64,000 bases of DNA. Source: Psychrobacter sp. NG25. GTDB lineage: Bacteria > Pseudomonadota > Gammaproteobacteria > Pseudomonadales > Moraxellaceae. The stretch is taken from the NCBI RefSeq assembly GCF_015234355.1, contig NZ_JADGMV010000006.1, positions 124,001 to 188,000 on the forward strand. Direction: 5' to 3'. Position 1 is the stretch's first letter. Each line of letters opens with the position of its first letter. The notes under the pieces are model-generated. The model searched no databases, was not told the DNA's origin, and was given only the letters and a program-made list of their open reading frames with translations. Below are positions 8,944 to 17,367 of this stretch, piece after piece. Made by a program: the position numbers and the translations under genes.

Positions 8944-9951
8944 ATGATAAACCATTTAATCACACAAAAAAACTGGCAAACGCAATTAACCGAAGCCATT
9001 ACTTCTATTGATGAGCTATTAAGTCTCTTGCAGCTTGAATCACTACGTACCAGTGTCTATGTGCCTAAGCATTTTGAGCTGCGTGTACCGCGAGGTTTTG
9101 TGGCAAAAATGACTGTTGGGGATAGTAATGACCCTTTATTGAAGCAAGTATTGCCAGATCAACAGGAGCAAATCAAAGTAACGGGCTATGTGGCTGACCC
9201 CTTACACGAGAATGCTCAAAACCCAGTAAAGGGTATGCTTCATAAATACCAGTCAAGAGTATTACTTACCATTACAGGTGCTTGTGCCATTCATTGCCGT
9301 TATTGCTTCCGTCAGCACTTTGACTACAGCGCTAATATGCCAACGGCCGATGCAAAAGAAAATATTATTCGTTATATCACGGAGCATCCGGAAGTTAATG
9401 AGGTGATTTTGAGTGGTGGTGATCCATTGAATGTGACAAATAGGCGTTTGTTTGCATGGCTGGATACGCTAGAGTCGCTCCCGCAACTGACCACGATTCG
9501 ACTGCATACTCGCTTACCCTTGGTCATTCCAGCACGTTTAGATGATGCGTTGCTGGCTAGATTGTCTCAAAGTCGCTGTCACATTGTCATGGTGATTCAC
9601 TGCAATCATGCCAATGAGATAGATACCTTGACGTCAGAATATTTGCAACGTGCTAGAGCAGCTGGCGTGACTTTACTAAACCAAGCGGTTTTATTAAAAG
9701 GTATTAATGATAGTGTTGAGACTCAAACTCAGTTAAGCCAACGTTTGTTCTCATGTGGGGTGCTACCTTATTACCTGCACTTATTAGACAAGGTTGCTGG
9801 CGCCGCACATTTTGATAGAGACGAGCGGTCGTCAATCGAGCTTTACTGGTCACTACTGGCCGCATTACCAGGCTACCTCGTGCCAAAACTGGTAAGAGAG
9901 CTACCGAACAAACCTTTTAAGGTGCCAATTAACATTTACAATGTAAATTAA
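8944..9951 (+). CDS. epmB: EF-P-(R)-beta-lysine pathway lysine 2,3-aminomutase
   Basis: A radical-SAM, PLP-dependent aminomutase that converts (S)-alpha-lysine to (R)-beta-lysine for attachment to EF-P by EpmA. The radical-SAM cluster motif CAIHCRYCFR (CxxxCxxC) is intact, and ILSGGDPL follows. The length of 335 residues is that of the EpmB group and shorter than fermentative KamA. The PLP lysine is probably the Lys in LLDKVAGAAHF near residue 282. Its neighbour efp is read divergently with about 170 bp between starts. EpmA is not in the window. Confidence 0.94.
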   Translation: MINHLITQKNWQTQLTEAITSIDELLSLLQLESLRTSVYVPKHFELRVPRGFVAKMTVGDSNDPLLKQVLPDQQEQIKVTGYVADPLHENAQNPVKGMLHKYQSRVLLTITGACAIHCRYCFRQHFDYSANMPTADAKENIIRYITEHPEVNEVILSGGDPLNVTNRRLFAWLDTLESLPQLTTIRLHTRLPLVIPARLDDALLARLSQSRCHIVMVIHCNHANEIDTLTSEYLQRARAAGVTLLNQAVLLKGINDSVETQTQLSQRLFSCGVLPYYLHLLDKVAGAAHFDRDERSSIELYWSLLAALPGYLVPKLVRELPNKPFKVPINIYNVN

Positions 9952-10164
9952 TATAGGCACTATAGGATATTAGAAATAGTAAACAAAGAGTGTTTTATTT
10001 GAAGGTTTACGTGCTGACAAATAGGTGTTGGATACCCTAATGACAGCTAAAACTATACTGTCGATTTTTGAGAGTGGCAGCTACTTTGCATTATTTTATT
10101 ATTACGGATGGTATGGCTAAGTAGTCGCCTTCTGCTAAGTTACTCAGAGTTACTAGGAAGAATG

Positions 10165-11913
10165 ATGATAACTTTATCGGCATTTCAAGAATATTTATCT
10201 TCTGCAGAATCACTACCGCCACTATTGATTCGAGCGGCTAGTGGTCAAGAGAGTTACTTGCTTAAACTATTGGAAAACTTGCCTTCGCAAACGCAAATAC
10301 AGCAGGTTAATCAGTTAGAGAAGATGCTGACGGTATTACGCGTGGCCAATATAGATGAGCAGCAACGTCTTAAACTGATGATTGCGGTGATAGGTGCTTC
10401 AGATAAATTAGTTGCTGCACTGCGGCAGCATTTTATTTATGAGCCAAAAGCACTTAATAGCGTTCAGCTAGGTTATGTGAATCAGATAAAGTCACTGTAC
10501 TATCTCATTATTATGGCCTATGACAGAGTTACACGTTACAAAATATCACTGTTAAACAGCCAACAGAAATACACGGCAAGTAACGGTTGGCAACGCTATT
10601 TTAATGGTGACAAATCTTCATCAACGACACTTGCCATCGCTATTTATCAGACGTTACTGATGTATCAAAGACTCTTGTTTACAGAAGCGCTTTGTTATCA
10701 AAAACCATCTTCTTATTTATGGGCCAAAATTAATCAGCTGTATTACCTTGCTTATCAGTATCATGCTGCTGAAGTTGATTTAAGTAAAGTGATAGATACC
10801 CAGTATGCTAATAATATACACCGCTTGTACTGTCAAATTTGTTTACACAGCTTATTAAACGTGCGTGCTATGCGTCGTCCTAATATTCTGGTAGTACAAC
10901 GTTTATTGTCTGGATGGGCTGAGTATATTGTTGCGACAATAGAACCACAAACTGAGACTCGGATATATGTAGATTTACAAAGTAACAAGCCGCCTTCTTA
11001 TCTCACTGCCAATTCTATAATCAATCCATACGAAGATCGCTATCATTGCTTGTTTATAGAGTTGGATCCGATGCTTGAGTATTTTGACTCACGTAGCCAA
11101 GCTTTGATTAGAGAAGACAGTGAAGGGCTAGAGAGTTACTTGCTCCAAAACATAGCAACGACGATTCGTTATCGCTATCTCAAATTGCCTCTCGCAGCAG
11201 CACCAAAACGCTATACAGAAAAAGAGGCTGTTTTGATTACTGGTTTTAATAATATTCATTATCGTGTGAGTCATTCACAAAGTTTTGCAATCGTGATTGC
11301 TAAAAATGAATTACCAGATGAGCATCAACCTCGTTATGATACTTTTAATAAAAAACAAGATAGTAGCGAGATATTGGCCAGTGAAATATTCGATCGTAAA
11401 GGTGGTTTGTCACTATTTCGCACGCTAAGTTTATCGGCCAAAGCAGACAAGTTAGATAAAGAAAACTCAAAAGAAAGTCATAGTAAAGATGCAGTGACTG
11501 CTGACGATGATGTCGCTATGACGGCACCACCGCCATTACATGTTATGAGTCTTCTTTTGGTCTGTCGTTCTGACACAACCACACCGCCCGATTGGTCACT
11601 TGGTGTCGTGCGTTGGCTGAGTCTTGATATTGAAAACCCAGAGGTTGATTGGCAAATATTGGGACATCAATTAGTGGCCTGTGGTCTGCGTTTAGAAGGC
11701 ACAGCAACGCGCAGCCAACATTTTATACCAGCATTCATCCTTGGTCGGGAAGCGCATCTGCAAACCACAGGAACTCTAATAGTACCAACATCTTATTTCC
11801 AGACAGATGACAGAGTCATTATGCGTATCAACACCAAACAAACTTTGTTACGTTTGGGGAAGCGGCTACTGATTACGGATGAATTTAGCCAGTATGAGGT
11901 GGTGCAGTTGTAG
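10165..11913 (+). CDS. Unknown 582-residue protein upstream of fimX
   Basis: I do not recognise a named family. The first 230 residues are largely helical and Leu/Tyr-rich (LYYLIIMAYDR, LLMYQRLLFTEAL). A middle region is followed by a charged, low-complexity linker around residues 410-455. The C-terminal 120 residues look beta-rich, with DWSLGVVRWLSL and RLGKRLLITDEF, loosely like PilZ-type barrels; that is inference from pattern only. No signal peptide or clear membrane segment. AGGAAG at 10155-10160 favours the ATG at 10165; an in-frame ATG at 10108 would add 19 residues. Its place before fimX suggests a role in c-di-GMP or type IV pilus control. Confidence 0.75.
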   Translation: MITLSAFQEYLSSAESLPPLLIRAASGQESYLLKLLENLPSQTQIQQVNQLEKMLTVLRVANIDEQQRLKLMIAVIGASDKLVAALRQHFIYEPKALNSVQLGYVNQIKSLYYLIIMAYDRVTRYKISLLNSQQKYTASNGWQRYFNGDKSSSTTLAIAIYQTLLMYQRLLFTEALCYQKPSSYLWAKINQLYYLAYQYHAAEVDLSKVIDTQYANNIHRLYCQICLHSLLNVRAMRRPNILVVQRLLSGWAEYIVATIEPQTETRIYVDLQSNKPPSYLTANSIINPYEDRYHCLFIELDPMLEYFDSRSQALIREDSEGLESYLLQNIATTIRYRYLKLPLAAAPKRYTEKEAVLITGFNNIHYRVSHSQSFAIVIAKNELPDEHQPRYDTFNKKQDSSEILASEIFDRKGGLSLFRTLSLSAKADKLDKENSKESHSKDAVTADDDVAMTAPPPLHVMSLLLVCRSDTTTPPDWSLGVVRWLSLDIENPEVDWQILGHQLVACGLRLEGTATRSQHFIPAFILGREAHLQTTGTLIVPTSYFQTDDRVIMRINTKQTLLRLGKRLLITDEFSQYEVVQL

Positions 11914-12266
11914 ACTTTTTAAAGGATTATCAAAGATAGAAAAGTAGTAATATAAATACGGAATTGAATAGACTTTGTTTACTTGACTTCGGTTTCAATA
12001 ATTAAGGTAGATCAGCACGTTAGATAATGATAAGTTAGTCAGCAATCATTAAAATTATTGTCTATAATGTTCGATATTATTACTATTATTTATACGGTAT
12101 CATTGGCTAAAAAGTATATTATCTTAATCCTAAAAGCATGCCAGTATCATAAAGACCGCTAAGCCTATTCCCATAGTGCATTCTGTATTAGGTTGATTTC
12201 TGGAACAGATGTAGGGTATTAACAGCAATATATAAAAATAAGATCACAAAGTTTAAAAGGCTTATT
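11914..12266. other. Intergenic region upstream of fimX
   Basis: 353 bp with no credible gene. It is AT-rich and contains no strong terminator hairpin, so read-through from the preceding gene into fimX cannot be excluded. A promoter is likely but not assignable by eye. Confidence 0.45.
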
Positions 12267-14354
12267 ATGCGTAATCAATCTATCTTAAACCTATTAGTCA
12301 TCGATGATGATCAGCTCTATGCTGAACGTCTAGTACATTTGCTAGGCTGTTATTATGACAGTGTGAATTTAGGGTTTTTGGATGATAAAGAAGAGCTATT
12401 AAAACTGCTGCGGCAACCATGGGATGTTTTGGTATTCGGTAATGCCTACGATATGAATTTTACGGATGTAGTGGGCCTCGTCCAAGAACAAAGTATTGAC
12501 TTACCTATGATCTGCTTATTAAATGAGGAGATGGCAGCGACAGCCCATAATGATGAGGGATTACCCAACATTATTAGCGGTACAATGGTCAAGGCGCTCA
12601 AAGTAGACGAAGAAATGGCCGTTGTGATGTCTATCTGTTTACAGCATGACAACTTACGCAGTCGTCGCGAGCTTAAAACGTTACGGCATGTACTCTCTGA
12701 AGCGGAGCAGCGCGCCAATGTATTGATTAAAAACTCTAAAAGTGCAGTGGCTTACATAGATCAAGGCATCCACATCTTCGCCAATGAGCCTTATCTTCAA
12801 CTTTTTGGGTTTGCATCGATGAATGATGCCATCGGCGTGCCTATAATTGACCTTATTGCAGGTGGTGATAACGTCAAGGGCTTTAAGCAGTTCTTACGTC
12901 AGTTTGCGAAAGGAAATCGTCAAGAAGTAGAATTTAAGTTTGAAAGCCTACGGACGGATGGAAGTACTTTTGAAGCAAAGTTACAACTGGCTGCCGCGAC
13001 TCTAGAGGGTGAGCCGGTTACTCAGGTTATCATCCAACAAGATAACAGTAATAGCGCCGAGGTGGCCAAACGCTTGGCAGCGGCTGAATGTAAAGACAGC
13101 CTGACAGGCATTAACAATCGCCGCGGCTTTGAAGAGAAAATGGCAGTAATATATCAGCAAGCCCGCCAAGGAGAGCTGACAGCAGGATTGTTATACGTCC
13201 AACTCGACAATATTGGTAAGATCAGAAGCAGTCTAGGCTTGCAAGGAATAGACGCTACTGTCAAACAGGTCGCTTATGCGTTAGATGAACTGGTAGCAGA
13301 TGGGACTGTGAGCCGTTTTAGTGATACGGCTTTTACCATCATTGTAGAAGATAAAACAACAGCAGAGCTTAAAACGCTGGCTGAGAAAATCGGTTCGCGT
13401 ATTAATGGTATGCTCATTGAAGTGGACAAACGCACGACTAGTACCACAGTTAGTATCGGTATTGTCAAAATCGAAAAAAATACAGCAGAGCCAAATATAT
13501 TGCTTGAGCGTGCGATGGACGCCATCAACCAGGTTATGCTGGAGACAGCAAATAACGGGGCTACTTACCATTTGTACGATCCGAGTGAACATGCTAATAG
13601 TGATGATCATGCACTGGCTGAATCATTAGTTGATGCCATTACTAATAATCGTTTTGAGCTAACATTCCAACCAATATATGATATTAATAATGATCGCAGT
13701 GACTTCTTTGAAGTGTATTTACGCTTGCCATTGTCAGACGCTGATAACACAGTGCTGACACCTGACCAGTTTATGGCCGTTGCCAAAACACATAAGTTGC
13801 TCGAAAAGATAGATCGCTGGGTACTGATCAATGCCTGTAGAAAAGTAAACGATGTACGTAAAACATATCCTGAAGCTAAGCTGTTAGTACAGTTGACGAG
13901 TGCCTCATTAATAGATAAAAAACTATCTAGCGTGGCTAGCCAGCTAATCAAAGCAGTGGGCGGTGCAGTGGGCGTGCTTACTTTGCAGTTTAATGAAAAA
14001 GACATTGCAGATCATTTGACGATCGCGAAAACTCAGTTTGCAGCGCTTGGCCAAGCCGGTTGTCAGATGGGTATTAATAACTTTGGCTCTTCTGCCAAAT
14101 CCATAGAAATTGCCAGTTTTGTGCAGCCAGATATGGTACGTCTACCGCGTAGCTACGTAGAAAACATCGATTCGGCAGAGAATTTGGAAACGGTCAAATC
14201 ACTTATCATACGTACCAACGAAGTTAAAGTAGATGTGCTGATGCCTTATATTGAAGATGCAGCGACCATGTCTGTCGCTTGGAGCGTAGGTGCGCGCTAC
14301 CTGCAAGGCTATTATTTGGAAGCGCCTAGTAAAATAATGAAAGTTGCGACCTAG
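12267..14354 (+). CDS. fimX: FimX-like c-di-GMP receptor (REC-PAS-GGDEF-EAL, degenerate)
   Basis: A 695-residue protein with the full FimX layout: a receiver-like domain (VIDDDQLYAERL, but the phospho-acceptor site reads VLVFGNAYD), a PAS domain around 145-265, a GGDEF domain starting at DSLTGINNRRGF, and an EAL domain starting at FELTFQPIYDI. The GGDEF signature has become SDTAF, and EAL has become EVY in FEVYLRL, so neither synthesis nor hydrolysis of c-di-GMP is expected. In Pseudomonas and Xanthomonas FimX such domains bind c-di-GMP and control type IV pilus assembly at the cell pole. The same role is inferred here. Confidence 0.85.
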   Translation: MRNQSILNLLVIDDDQLYAERLVHLLGCYYDSVNLGFLDDKEELLKLLRQPWDVLVFGNAYDMNFTDVVGLVQEQSIDLPMICLLNEEMAATAHNDEGLPNIISGTMVKALKVDEEMAVVMSICLQHDNLRSRRELKTLRHVLSEAEQRANVLIKNSKSAVAYIDQGIHIFANEPYLQLFGFASMNDAIGVPIIDLIAGGDNVKGFKQFLRQFAKGNRQEVEFKFESLRTDGSTFEAKLQLAAATLEGEPVTQVIIQQDNSNSAEVAKRLAAAECKDSLTGINNRRGFEEKMAVIYQQARQGELTAGLLYVQLDNIGKIRSSLGLQGIDATVKQVAYALDELVADGTVSRFSDTAFTIIVEDKTTAELKTLAEKIGSRINGMLIEVDKRTTSTTVSIGIVKIEKNTAEPNILLERAMDAINQVMLETANNGATYHLYDPSEHANSDDHALAESLVDAITNNRFELTFQPIYDINNDRSDFFEVYLRLPLSDADNTVLTPDQFMAVAKTHKLLEKIDRWVLINACRKVNDVRKTYPEAKLLVQLTSASLIDKKLSSVASQLIKAVGGAVGVLTLQFNEKDIADHLTIAKTQFAALGQAGCQMGINNFGSSAKSIEIASFVQPDMVRLPRSYVENIDSAENLETVKSLIIRTNEVKVDVLMPYIEDAATMSVAWSVGARYLQGYYLEAPSKIMKVAT

Positions 14355-14546
14355 ACACTGCATAATATTTTTCTTCATATCCGTCATTCAAGTATTATTT
14401 GTAAGTGTATCTCTCATAAATAGTGCTGTATTTCTATAAGCAGCTATGTATACGTGACAATTAATAGTACTCTGTGTTTCTTAACATGGTCTCATTATAT
14501 ATGTCGTTCATACATGGCTGACACTCTCTACTCAAAGATTGCCAAA

Positions 14547-15005
14547 ATGCCTAACACTCGTAAATATCAAATGAGCAGTCTGCTTGCCGCTATTTTATTA
14601 CTCAGTGCTTGCGATCGTACGCCACCTGATCACCGTGCTTCTGTGACATTGCCGCTATATACTGACGGTGATGCAGATAATGGTGCCATTATTTATCAAG
14701 ATGCCTGTGGGCAATGTCATCAGCTCAATGCTGGACTCAATAAAAAAGGTCCACAGCTGATGAATATCTATGGTGCCCATGCTGCTCAGCTAACAGACTA
14801 CACCTATAGTAAAGGACTGAAGCAATCAGAATGGGTATGGGATGCTGAGACGCTCGATCCTTATATTGCTGACGCGCAAAAAGTCATGACAGACTCAAAG
14901 ATGCTGTCAAATCCGATGCCAGATGCCAAAGAGCGTGCTGATGTGATTGCCTATTTATCAACACTCCGTGAGTCAGTGCCAGTCGTTGAAAGCGAAGAAA
15001 AGTAG
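14547..15005 (+). CDS. Lipoprotein cytochrome c (class I)
   Basis: A membrane-anchored monohaem cytochrome. A lipoprotein signal (KYQMSSLLAAILLLSAC) has a lipobox Cys, the haem site is CGQCH, and the distal Met is probably in DSKMLSNPMPD. The segment GPQLMNIYG and the WVWDAETLDPYI stretch match the mitochondrial-c/c2-like group. Several starts are possible: GTG 14454, ATG 14514 and ATG 14547. I chose 14547 because it gives a normal-length lipoprotein signal; none has a good ribosome binding site. Expected role: electron carrier on the periplasmic face of the inner membrane. Confidence 0.85.
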   Translation: MPNTRKYQMSSLLAAILLLSACDRTPPDHRASVTLPLYTDGDADNGAIIYQDACGQCHQLNAGLNKKGPQLMNIYGAHAAQLTDYTYSKGLKQSEWVWDAETLDPYIADAQKVMTDSKMLSNPMPDAKERADVIAYLSTLRESVPVVESEEK

Positions 15006-15166
15006 CTTCTCATTTATAATAAAAGCCTGTATTCGAGTCCATAAATTGAGACTTATCCAAAGACATGATTTTTGCCTTATACTGACCAAATAATGTCTAT
15101 TTTAATTCTATGACTAAATGTTCAATATGCCCCATTATTTCCATAAAAATGAGCCGATGATTCACT

Positions 15167-16126
15167 ATGACAATTGTAACCACCGACTACGCCGCTAATC
15201 AGCAAAAAATTACGCAGTTAATGATACAGCTGAATCAAATTGTATTGGACAAACCTCAAGTGGTGAATCTGGCACTTAGCGGCATACTGGCAGGTGGGCA
15301 CTTACTATTGCAAGATTTGCCCGGCATGGGTAAGACTACCTTGGCTCAAGGGCTGGCACAATTATTGGGGCTGAGTTTTAGTCGAGTCCAATTCACTAAT
15401 GATATGCTACCTGCAGATATCTTAGGTATGAGCATCTATGACCAAAGCAAACTGAAATTTGAATTTCGTCTCGGTCCTATTTTCACTCAGCTTTTGCTCG
15501 CTGATGAGATTAATCGTTCCAGTCCTAAAACACAAAGTGCGCTACTCGAAGCCATGGAAGAGCGACAGGTAACGCAGGATGGTCAGACCTATCGTTTGCC
15601 TCAGCCATTTTTTGTGATTGCAACCCAAAACCCATTGCAGCAAGCTGGTGTATATCCGCTTCCTGAATCGCAGCTTGATCGATTCTTATTATGTCTATCG
15701 TTGGGTTACCCCTCACCAGCTGCTGAGCGTGAGCTGCTAAAAGGTCAGGATCGTCGTGAGTTATTGAAGGGTTTAGATGCGGTACTTGATACCGAGGCTG
15801 TCTTATTAGCACAGCAAGGGGTTAAACAGGTTTATGTGGCAGATGTGGTCTTGGATTACATACAAAGACTGGTTGCAAAAACACGAGCAAGCCAAGAATA
15901 TCATGGGTTATCACCGCGTGGAGTACTGTCGCTACAACGTGCAGCACAGGCTCATGCTTATGTATCAGGGCACATGGAGATGACCCCTGAAGATGTCCAA
16001 GCCGTGTTTGCAGCAGTCACTGATCATCGTCTTGGTCAACGCTTTGTACCGGCGCATGTGACGGGTGGTCTAATGACGAAGACTATCGCACAACGTATTT
16101 TGGCAGAAGTGCCAGTCGTTATCTAA
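15167..16126 (+). CDS. MoxR-family AAA+ ATPase
   Basis: A 319-residue AAA+ chaperone-like ATPase. Walker A is LPGMGKTT, Walker B is LLLADEINR, and the sensor region reads FFVIATQNPLQQ. MoxR proteins work with DUF58 and VWA-type partners to mature or insert cofactors in enzyme complexes. The next two genes are a DUF58 protein and a TgpA-type transglutaminase, the common three-gene group also found in Pseudomonas next to tgpA. Confidence 0.93.
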   Translation: MTIVTTDYAANQQKITQLMIQLNQIVLDKPQVVNLALSGILAGGHLLLQDLPGMGKTTLAQGLAQLLGLSFSRVQFTNDMLPADILGMSIYDQSKLKFEFRLGPIFTQLLLADEINRSSPKTQSALLEAMEERQVTQDGQTYRLPQPFFVIATQNPLQQAGVYPLPESQLDRFLLCLSLGYPSPAAERELLKGQDRRELLKGLDAVLDTEAVLLAQQGVKQVYVADVVLDYIQRLVAKTRASQEYHGLSPRGVLSLQRAAQAHAYVSGHMEMTPEDVQAVFAAVTDHRLGQRFVPAHVTGGLMTKTIAQRILAEVPVVI

Positions 16127-16353
16127 AAGCCTTTTGAGTAAAAGCCGTTTAAGTAAAAGTTAGTTAATTGATCATAGGTTCTAGTGGTTGAGTTATTTAG
16201 CAATGTATCAATCAATGAATCACTGGCTGTTGAAAGCTTATCACTTAACAGAAACTGTGTTCTTTCTAAGTAAATACTCGAGAGGCATCTGTTGTCAAAA
16301 TTGTCGTCCAATACCGACGATATTATCAATTCTATGGTAAGGATAGGGTAGTC

Positions 16354-17367
16354 ATGAGTCTTTTGCCAAAAGCCTTAACCGTACCAACCAAGTCAAAACT
16401 AAGCGGCTGGTTTGCCTCGCGTGCACCCAAAAGTGACAGTGCTACGCTGAATTTGCGCAACGTATATATTTTTTTTAGCCGCGAAGGTATGCTGTTTTCG
16501 GTGTTATTAATCATCACCTTTATCGCTGGTATCAATTATGGCAATAATCTGGTGTTGGGGTTATGTTTTTATCTTATCAGCATTTGGCTTATCAGTTTTC
16601 ATGTGACCTTTGCCCATATTTCAGGGTTGAAAGTGCATTTATTAGAAGTCACCATGGCAGAGGTAGGTGCTCCAGTCTGGGTTACCTTGCAACTACGTAG
16701 TGAGAGCCGTCAACCCAGGCGGCAGCTATTATTTGGCTTTGAGGATGTGGATAATAAGGCTAAGAGTAGTGTGGACATTCCAAGCTCTGTCTTGGTCACA
16801 AGGTTGCAAGGTGAGAAAATCATTCGGTTACCTGTCCAGACCAATGCCCGTGGACAGTTTGAATTACCACGTCTCAGAATAAAAACAGTTTATCCTTTGG
16901 GTATTATGAAAGCATGGTCTTATATCTATTTTGCCCGTACCGCGTGGGTATATCCAAAACCTGAAGCATTTGATTGGGAAACGCAGTATGCCATTGCAAG
17001 CTTGGAGGATTTGCCAACAGGTGGGCAGTATCGCCAAGGCCAAGATGACTTTGAACGGCTCGATAACTACATAGAAGGTGAGTCGCTGGCACGTGTCTCT
17101 TGGGGGCATGTAGCGCGCGGTCAAGGAATGCTTACCAAACACTTCGCTGATCCTATTGGTCATGAGCAGACGCTAGACTATGCCGATATGCCTGCTGCAC
17201 AACATGAACAAAAGCTATCACAACTGGCGTATGGTGCGATGACGTTGGGTCAGCTAGGTGTACCATATAATATGTGCTTACCCAATGATGCACCTTTTGT
17301 CACAAAGATGGGTGAAGGTGATGAATTTGCGCAAGATTGCTTGCTAAGGTTGGCAAAAGCACCATGA
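16354..17367 (+). CDS. DUF58-domain membrane protein
   Basis: A 337-residue partner of the MoxR ATPase. Two hydrophobic segments around residues 50-90 (MLFSVLLIITFIAG, then LVLGLCFYLISIWLISF) anchor it. The DUF58 segment follows, with RQGQDDFERLDNYIEGE and the RVSWGHVARGQGMLTKHF stretch typical of the family. Its TGA overlaps the ATG of the next gene as ATGA at 17364-17367, which indicates translational coupling. The biochemical role of DUF58 proteins is not settled. Confidence 0.9.
   Translation: MSLLPKALTVPTKSKLSGWFASRAPKSDSATLNLRNVYIFFSREGMLFSVLLIITFIAGINYGNNLVLGLCFYLISIWLISFHVTFAHISGLKVHLLEVTMAEVGAPVWVTLQLRSESRQPRRQLLFGFEDVDNKAKSSVDIPSSVLVTRLQGEKIIRLPVQTNARGQFELPRLRIKTVYPLGIMKAWSYIYFARTAWVYPKPEAFDWETQYAIASLEDLPTGGQYRQGQDDFERLDNYIEGESLARVSWGHVARGQGMLTKHFADPIGHEQTLDYADMPAAQHEQKLSQLAYGAMTLGQLGVPYNMCLPNDAPFVTKMGEGDEFAQDCLLRLAKAP

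Noticed and set aside
13607..14005. 132-codon antisense frame within fimX
   Set aside because: Shadow of the EAL domain coding sequence; no start signal.
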